From assembly GCA_946480295.1 (NCBI GenBank), contig CAMLIT010000179.1, forward strand, positions 1 through 5,792: 5,792 nt of DNA. The letters run 5' to 3'. Shown here piece after piece: positions 1 through 5,792 of this stretch (its first letter is position 1; the number at the start of each line of letters is the position of its first letter). The position numbers and the translations under genes were made by a program. Source of the stretch: an uncultured Gemmatimonadota bacterium. Lineage in GTDB: Bacteria > Gemmatimonadota > Gemmatimonadetes > Gemmatimonadales > Gemmatimonadaceae. The notes beneath the pieces are model-generated. The model worked only from the letters and a program-made list of their open reading frames with translations. It was not told the origin of the DNA and ran no database searches.

Positions 1-1271
1 GCGCCGACCGCGCGATGATCTGCTGGACGCTCGGCATCACCGAGCACCACAACGCGGTGGACAACGTCCTCGCGCTGATCAACCTCGCGCTCCTCACCGG
101 GCACGTGGGCCGCTATGGCTGCGGGTGCAACCCGCTGCGCGGGCAGAACAACGTGCAGGGGGGCGGCGACATGGGCGCGCTGCCGAACAAGCTCCCCGGA
201 TTCCAGGACGTCGCCAACCCGGAGCACCGGGCGAAGTTCGAGCAGGCGTGGAGGACGACGATCCCGCCGCACGAGGGGTGGAATCTCACCGAGATGTTCC
301 ACGCCATGGAGCGCGGCGCGATGACGTCGCTCTACTGCATCGGGGAGAACCCGGTGCAGTCGGACGCCGATGCGCGACACGTGGCGGAGGTCTTCGCGTC
401 GCTCGACCACCTCGTCGTGCAGGAGATCTTCCTCACGCGCACCGCGGAGCTCGCGCACGTCGTGCTCCCCACGACGGCGACGTGGGCCGAGGGCGAGGGG
501 ACGGTCACGAACAGCGAGCGGCGCGTCCAGCGCTGCCGCAAGGCGGTGGAGCCCCCCGCGGGCGCGCGCGACGAGCTGTGGATCATGGCGGAGATCGCGC
601 GGCGACTGGGGTACGACATCGGGCATCCCACCGCCGAGGACGTGTGGGACGAGCTGCGCGCGCTGTCGCCGGCGCACCGCGGGATGAGCTACCCGCGGCT
701 CGAGGCGCTCGGCGGATTGCAGTGGCCCTGTCCCGACGAGGATCACCCGGGGACGAAGTTCCTGCACGCGCGGCTGTGGGAGGAGGACCCGGCGAAGCGC
801 GGCCGCCTGGCGCCGTTCTCCATCGTGGTGCACGAGGGGCCGGTGGAGCAGCCGGACGACGAGTTCCCGCTGCTGCTGACGACGGGGCGGCGGCTCGAGT
901 CGTACAACACCGGGGTCCAGTCGGGCGGCTACTCGTCGCCGCTGCACCTGGGCGAGACGCTCGACCTGTCGCCGGAGGACGCCAGCTCGTTAGGCGTGGC
1001 CGACGGCGACCCGGTGTGCGTCCGCTCGCGCCGCGGGAGCGTCGTCGCCCCCGCGCGCATCGACCCGGGGCTCCGCCCCGGCGTGGTGTTCATGACCTTC
1101 CACCACCCGGAGCAGGTCGAGACCAACCTGCTGACGATCGACGCCACCGATCCGCGCTCGGGGACGGCGGAGTTCAAGGCGTGCGCCGTGCGCGTCGAGC
1201 CGGCCCGCGCCGCGATCGGCGGCGAGCTGCCGGGCGCGCGCCGCATCGCGGCCGTCGGAGGAGAGGACTGA
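1..1271 (+). CDS. fdhF: Formate dehydrogenase catalytic (alpha) subunit, C-terminal part, 5' truncated
   Basis: This is the C-terminal 422 or so residues of a molybdopterin oxidoreductase of the formate dehydrogenase alpha family, which interconverts formate and CO2 at a bis-MGD Mo or W centre. The first complete codon is at 3 and the stop is TGA 1269-1271; the true start lies left of the window. The FDH signature NPLRGQNNVQG (129-161) is followed by DMGALPN. EGEGTVTNSERRVQR (489-533) is the usual segment of the cofactor-binding core. The C-terminal dinucleotide-binding domain begins near FPLLLTTGRR (about 864) and contains FHHPE (1098-1112) and NLLTIDATDP (from 1125). The active-site Cys or Sec, its His-Arg partners and any N-terminal Fe-S domain lie outside the window. 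Family membership is clear. Whether this polypeptide has its own [4Fe-4S] domain is not visible, and that matters because such a domain is encoded separately at 4093-4230. Confidence 0.95.
   Translation, partial: ADRAMICWTLGITEHHNAVDNVLALINLALLTGHVGRYGCGCNPLRGQNNVQGGGDMGALPNKLPGFQDVANPEHRAKFEQAWRTTIPPHEGWNLTEMFHAMERGAMTSLYCIGENPVQSDADARHVAEVFASLDHLVVQEIFLTRTAELAHVVLPTTATWAEGEGTVTNSERRVQRCRKAVEPPAGARDELWIMAEIARRLGYDIGHPTAEDVWDELRALSPAHRGMSYPRLEALGGLQWPCPDEDHPGTKFLHARLWEEDPAKRGRLAPFSIVVHEGPVEQPDDEFPLLLTTGRRLESYNTGVQSGGYSSPLHLGETLDLSPEDASSLGVADGDPVCVRSRRGSVVAPARIDPGLRPGVVFMTFHHPEQVETNLLTIDATDPRSGTAEFKACAVRVEPARAAIGGELPGARRIAAVGGED
987..996 (+). repeat. Decamer TCGTTAGGCG, copy 1
   Basis: This codes Ser-Leu-Gly (TCG TTA GGC) within the alpha subunit. 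The same decamer recurs at 2801-2810 in the same orientation and the same reading phase. These are the only two TTA trinucleotides on the plus strand of the window. Confidence 0.6.
1257..1266 (+). promoter_or_regulatory. Strong Shine-Dalgarno for the EF fusion gene
   Basis: GGAGGAGAGG lies inside the last codons of the alpha subunit, 7 nt before ATG 1274. It is the best ribosome binding site in the window and fixes the start of the NuoEF-like protein. The ATG follows the alpha stop by 2 nt, so translational coupling is likely. Confidence 0.8.
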
Positions 1272-1273
1272 CC

Positions 1274-3252
<1,979 letters not shown>

Positions 3253-3256
<4 letters not shown>

Positions 3257-4290
3257 CGGGCATCGCGTTCGATTCAATCAAGGGTCGAGGGCCGACGGGC
3301 GAGGGTCGAGCCACACTCCCCGTTCTCGACCCTCGCCCTTCGACCCTCGCCCCTCCGGTACAGGTGACGTTGAACGGCCGCGCGGTCGAGGTGCCGGCGG
3401 GGGCCACGATCCTGGAAGCCGCGAGGGCACAGGACATCCCCATCCCCACCCTCTGCTGGCTCGAGTCGCTGCACCCGGTGAACGTGTGCCGGATCTGCGT
3501 CGTCGAGGTCGAGGGCGCGCGGGTGCTGGCGCCGAGCTGCTCGCGCGTCGTCGAGGCGGGGATGGTCGTCCACACGAACAGCCCGCGCGTGCGGCAGGCG
3601 CGGAAGATGGTGCTCGAGTTCCTCGCGTCCTCGGTCGACCTGTCGACGACGCCGGGGATCCAGGAGCTGCTCGACGAGTACGGCGTCGACGTGGATCGCT
3701 ACGGGCCGCCCGCGCCGGCCGCGCCGCGCGACGTCGGCGTCGCCGGCCACCACGAGCCCCCCGATCCCGCGTTCCGCGCCACCGTCGCGCAGCCGGTCAA
3801 GGTAGACAACGACCTCTACGTGCGCGACTACGCGAAGTGCATCCTCTGCTACAAGTGCGTGGAGGCGTGCGGGCCCGACCACCAGAACACGTACGCGATC
3901 GCCATCGCCGGCCGCGGCTTCGACGCGCACGTGTCCACCGAGTTCGCCGTGTCCCTCCCCGACTCGGCGTGCGTCTACTGCGGCAACTGCATCGCCGTGT
4001 GCCCGACGGGCGCGCTGATGCCGAAGCGCGAGTACGGCATGCGCGCGGCGGGGACGTGGGACGAGGGGGCGCAGACGCGCACCGATACGATCTGCCCGTA
4101 CTGCGGCGTGGGGTGCACGCTCACCCTGCACGTGCAGGGCAACGAGATCGTGAAGGCGACCTCGCCCCTCGAGAACCGCATCACGATGGGCAATCTCTGC
4201 ATCAAGGGGCGCTTCGGCTGGCGGTTCGTCGCCGGCGACGGCGGAGGGACGCCGACCGAGGGAGCCGCCGGCTCCGGAGCGCGGACGTAG
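3253..4290 (+). CDS. Iron-sulfur subunit of formate dehydrogenase (NuoG/FdsA N-terminal-like, with split-off molybdopterin Fe4S4 domain)
   Basis: A 345-residue electron-relay protein. Residues about 36-110 are a plant-type [2Fe-2S] ferredoxin domain with C68, C79, C82 and C96. Residues about 185-255 hold two [4Fe-4S] motifs: C196, C199, C202, C206 and C240, C243, C246, C250 followed by P. Residues 278-326 are a molybdopterin-oxidoreductase Fe4S4 domain, with C281, C284, C288 and C316 and the family Lys in CIKG (K318). That domain normally begins an FDH catalytic chain, yet this protein ends 19 residues later without a catalytic domain. The His-Cys3 cluster site expected around residues 120-145 in NuoG/FdsA is absent (the segment reads LEFLASSVDLSTTPGIQELL). 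ATG 3253 overlaps the previous stop, with GGGGAT 3241-3246 as a weak SD. Residues 10-34 come from a heptad hairpin, so GTG 3364 just before the ferredoxin fold is an alternative start, though without an SD. The likely partners are the alpha and EF subunits. Confidence 0.9.
3281..3354 (+). repeat. 30-bp imperfect inverted heptad repeat (hairpin) in the 5' end of the Fe-S subunit gene
   Basis: The left arm 3281-3310 is built of 7-nt units (AGGGTCG, AGGGCCG, ACGGGCG, AGGGTCG) plus AG. The right arm 3325-3354 is CT plus CGACCCT, CGCCCTT, CGACCCT and CGCCCCT. The arms pair at 27 of 30 positions, with mismatches at 3285/3350, 3292/3343 and 3296/3339. The innermost 14 bp (3297-3310 with 3325-3338) are perfect around a 14-nt loop. 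It begins 28 nt after the start codon and encodes a low-complexity segment with no counterpart in ferredoxin domains. No T-tract follows, so it is not an intrinsic terminator. Confidence 0.9.
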
Positions 4291-4294
4291 CGCC

Positions 4295-5134
4295 ATGGCC
4301 GCGATCGGGCTGGGCGGCCCCGTGCCGGGCGTCGGATACGGCAGTCCGCTGAGCGTCCACACGCTCGTGCGGCTGTCCGACGGCGGCGCGTCGCCCGGCC
4401 AGGCCACCGTCGCCACGGAAGTCCCCGTCGCCTTCGTGTACAACGGGCGGTCGCACGTCGTGATGATGTCCACCCCCGCGGACCTCGAGGACCTCGCCGT
4501 CGGCTTCAGCCTCTCCGAGGAGATCGTCCGCTGCGCGCCGGACATCGGGCATCTCGACGTCGTGCGCTACAGCCGCGGGATCGAGCTGCAGATGTCGATC
4601 CCCGACGAGGCGGCGGAGCGGCTCGCCGAGCGAGGGCGCGCGATCGCCGGCCGGACGGGGTGCGGCCTCTGCGGGGCGGAGGCGATCGACGACGTGCTGC
4701 GCGAGGTGCGTCCCGTCGAGTCCACGCTGACCATCGCCGCGGACGCGCTCTTCCGCGCCGGCGCCGCGCTCGACGAGCACCAGCCGTACAACCAGGACAC
4801 GCGGACCGTCCACGCGGCGGCGTGGGCGCTGGGCGACGGGGAGCTGCACGTCGTGCGCGAGGACGTGGGACGGCACAACGCGCTCGACAAGGTGCTCGGC
4901 GCGCTCGCGCGCGAGGGCACGGACCCGCGCCACGGCTTCCTCGTCGTGACGAGCCGCGCCAGCTACGAGCTGGTGCAGAAGGCCGCCGTGATGGGTGTCC
5001 CCCTGCTCGCCGCGGTGTCCCGCCCAACGAGTCTCGCCATCCGGATGGCCGACGCCTGCGGCATGACCCTCGTCGGGCTGCTGCGCGGGCGCTCGGCGAA
5101 CGTCTACACGAATCCCGGACGGATCGTCGGATGA
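4295..5134 (+). CDS. fdhD: Formate dehydrogenase accessory sulfurtransferase FdhD
   Basis: A 279-residue cytoplasmic protein, close to the length of E. coli FdhD (about 277). In the family, FdhD moves sulfur from a cysteine desulfurase (IscS) to the molybdenum cofactor, giving the sulfurated cofactor that active FDH needs. Seen here are TEVPVAF near the N-terminus, the sulfur-carrying CxxC in TGCGLCG (C123, C126), VREDVGRHNALDKVLG (about 187-202), TSRASYELVQKAA and, near the C-terminus, PTSLAIRMA and YTNPGR. The gene starts 4 nt after the Fe-S subunit stop. The only SD-like GGAG (4276-4279) is 15 nt from the ATG, so expression probably relies on coupling to the upstream gene. Its position directly after the structural genes suggests it serves this enzyme. 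Function is assigned by motif. Confidence 0.96.
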   Translation: MAAIGLGGPVPGVGYGSPLSVHTLVRLSDGGASPGQATVATEVPVAFVYNGRSHVVMMSTPADLEDLAVGFSLSEEIVRCAPDIGHLDVVRYSRGIELQMSIPDEAAERLAERGRAIAGRTGCGLCGAEAIDDVLREVRPVESTLTIAADALFRAGAALDEHQPYNQDTRTVHAAAWALGDGELHVVREDVGRHNALDKVLGALAREGTDPRHGFLVVTSRASYELVQKAAVMGVPLLAAVSRPTSLAIRMADACGMTLVGLLRGRSANVYTNPGRIVG

Positions 5135-5149
5135 ACTCGCACGCCGCCG

Positions 5150-5265
5150 TCCGCAATCCGCTCTCCGCCATCCGCCGCTTCTAGCTCCTAATTCCTAACT
5201 CACTGATTCCTGCCTCTGCTCGCCCCTCGCCCCCCGACCCTCGTCCCTCGTCCCTCGTCCCTCGC
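5150..5265 (+). repeat. Degenerate heptanucleotide array filling the fdhD-fhs intergenic region
   Basis: Sixteen consecutive 7-nt units in one register (5150-5261) plus a partial unit TCGC. Three unit types follow each other: four TCCGCNN units (5150-5177), then AT-richer units such as CTCCTAA and TTCCTAA (5178-5219), then TCGCCCC twice, CCGACCC and TCGTCCC three times (5220-5261). The array occupies 116 of the 133 intergenic bases and runs to within 2 nt of the fhs start codon. The last 88 nt (5178-5265) hold about 45 C and 11 G in the transcribed sense. No inverted partner arm, clear promoter or intrinsic terminator was seen in this gap. Confidence 0.85.
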
Positions 5266-5267
5266 AA

Positions 5268-5792
5268 ATGGCCATTTCGACCATCCCCACCGACATCGAG
5301 ATCGCGCAGAAGGCCCAGCCCCGCCGCATCACGGATGTCGCCGCGGAGCTGGGCCTGGGTCCGGACGATCTCGACCTGTATGGCAAGTACAAGGCGAAGC
5401 TGCCGCTGGAGCTCGCGACGCGCCCCGTGAAGGGGCGTCTCGTGCTCGTGACCGCGTGCAATCCCACGCCCGCCGGCGAGGGGAAGAGCACCGTGACCGT
5501 CGGGCTGACGCAGGCGCTGCGGCGCATCGGCAGGAACGCGGTGCTCTGCATGCGCGAGCCGAGCCTCGGCCCCGTGTTCGGCGTGAAGGGGGGCGCCGCG
5601 GGGGGCGGGTACGCGCAGGTCATCCCGATGGAGGACATCAACCTCCACTTCACCGGCGATTTCCACGCGATCGCCACCGCGCACTCGCTGCTGTCGGCGA
5701 TGCTCGACAACCACCTCCAGCAGGGGAACTCGCTCGGCATCGACCCGCGCCGCATCACCTGGCCGCGCACGATCGACATGAACGACCGCGCG
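5268..5792 (+). CDS. fhs: Formate-tetrahydrofolate ligase, N-terminal 175 residues, 3' truncated
   Basis: Fhs (10-formyl-THF synthetase) joins formate to tetrahydrofolate using ATP, feeding C1 units to purine synthesis, the serine/glycine interconversion or the methyl branch of acetyl-CoA pathways. The visible part matches the family start closely: TDIEIAQKA (residues 8-16), [13 protein letters not shown] (37-49), the ATP-binding loop [11 protein letters not shown] (65-75), [20 protein letters not shown] (86-105), [15 protein letters not shown] (111-125) and [19 protein letters not shown] at the edge. It is in frame to the last base; family members are usually about 550-560 residues, so roughly two thirds is missing. 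ATG 5268 is the only good start: an in-frame TAA lies at 5196-5198 and the family usually begins just before this TDIEIAQ segment. No Shine-Dalgarno precedes it, because the leader there is the pyrimidine-rich heptad array. Confidence 0.95.
   Translation, partial: MAISTIPTDIEIAQKAQPRRITDVAAELGLGPDDLDLYGKYKAKLPLELATRPVKGRLVLVTACNPTPAGEGKSTVTVGLTQALRRIGRNAVLCMREPSLGPVFGVKGGAAGGGYAQVIPMEDINLHFTGDFHAIATAHSLLSAMLDNHLQQGNSLGIDPRRITWPRTIDMNDRA

Noticed and set aside
1..1271. Selenocysteine-containing FDH with a UGA codon and SECIS element
   Set aside because: The active-site position lies left of the window, and no in-frame TGA other than the final stop is present in the visible part.
125..1273. 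Upstream extension of the EF fusion reading frame to an ATG at 125, giving a 1043-residue protein
   Set aside because: This part overlaps the well-conserved alpha subunit in another frame and has Arg/Ala/Gly-rich composition typical of GC-rich shadow frames. The strong SD and ATG at 1274 define the real start.
3281..3354. Intrinsic terminator
   Set aside because: The hairpin is strong, but no T-tract follows it and it lies inside a coding frame that continues into conserved domains.
3274..4545. Long minus-strand open frame (423 codons) and several other antisense frames of 150-290 codons
   Set aside because: They lie opposite conserved FDH and FdhD coding sequence, show no recognisable domains, and are expected from the high GC content.
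5150..5265. CRISPR array or insertion-sequence end
   Set aside because: Units are 7 nt with no spacers, and there are no terminal inverted repeats, transposase or target duplication.

Overview
The window is a GC-rich stretch (by eye about 70% G+C or more) carrying one densely packed, plus-strand operon-like cluster for formate metabolism. In order it holds the C-terminal part of a molybdopterin formate dehydrogenase (FDH) catalytic subunit (cut by the left edge), a fused NuoE-NuoF-type diaphorase subunit, a ferredoxin/NuoG-like iron-sulfur subunit, the FDH accessory sulfurtransferase FdhD, and the start of formate-tetrahydrofolate ligase (Fhs, cut by the right edge). The first four genes are separated by 2 nt, a 4-nt overlap and 4 nt, so translational coupling and co-transcription are likely. 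Only the fdhD-fhs junction has a real gap, of 133 nt.

Together the genes describe a soluble NAD-linked, Mo- or W-dependent FDH. The catalytic subunit interconverts formate and CO2. The iron-sulfur subunit carries one [2Fe-2S] and three [4Fe-4S] motifs. The EF fusion carries the [2Fe-2S], FMN, NAD and [4Fe-4S] sites that pass electrons to NAD. FdhD delivers the sulfur the molybdenum cofactor needs. Fhs then activates formate to 10-formyl-THF. The layout therefore links CO2/formate redox chemistry to the folate C1 pool.

Two things are unusual. First, the modules are rearranged. The cofactor-proximal [4Fe-4S] domain that normally starts the catalytic polypeptide lies at the end of the downstream iron-sulfur gene. 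That gene also lacks the His-Cys3 cluster site found between the [2Fe-2S] domain and the ferredoxin domain in canonical NuoG/FdsA proteins. Second, arrays with a strict 7-nt period recur at three places: inside the EF fusion exactly between the NuoE and NuoF domains (1864-1947 and 2021-2044), just after the start codon of the iron-sulfur gene as a 30-bp imperfect hairpin (3281-3354), and across almost the whole fdhD-fhs intergenic region (5150-5265). Two of the three are kept open as protein-coding sequence.

The organism cannot be fixed from this window. The GC content, the heptad arrays and the FDH type fit a high-GC soil or sediment bacterium, and Gemmatimonadota is a tentative guess only. 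No RNA genes, CRISPR arrays, insertion sequences, attachment sites or convincing intrinsic terminators were seen.
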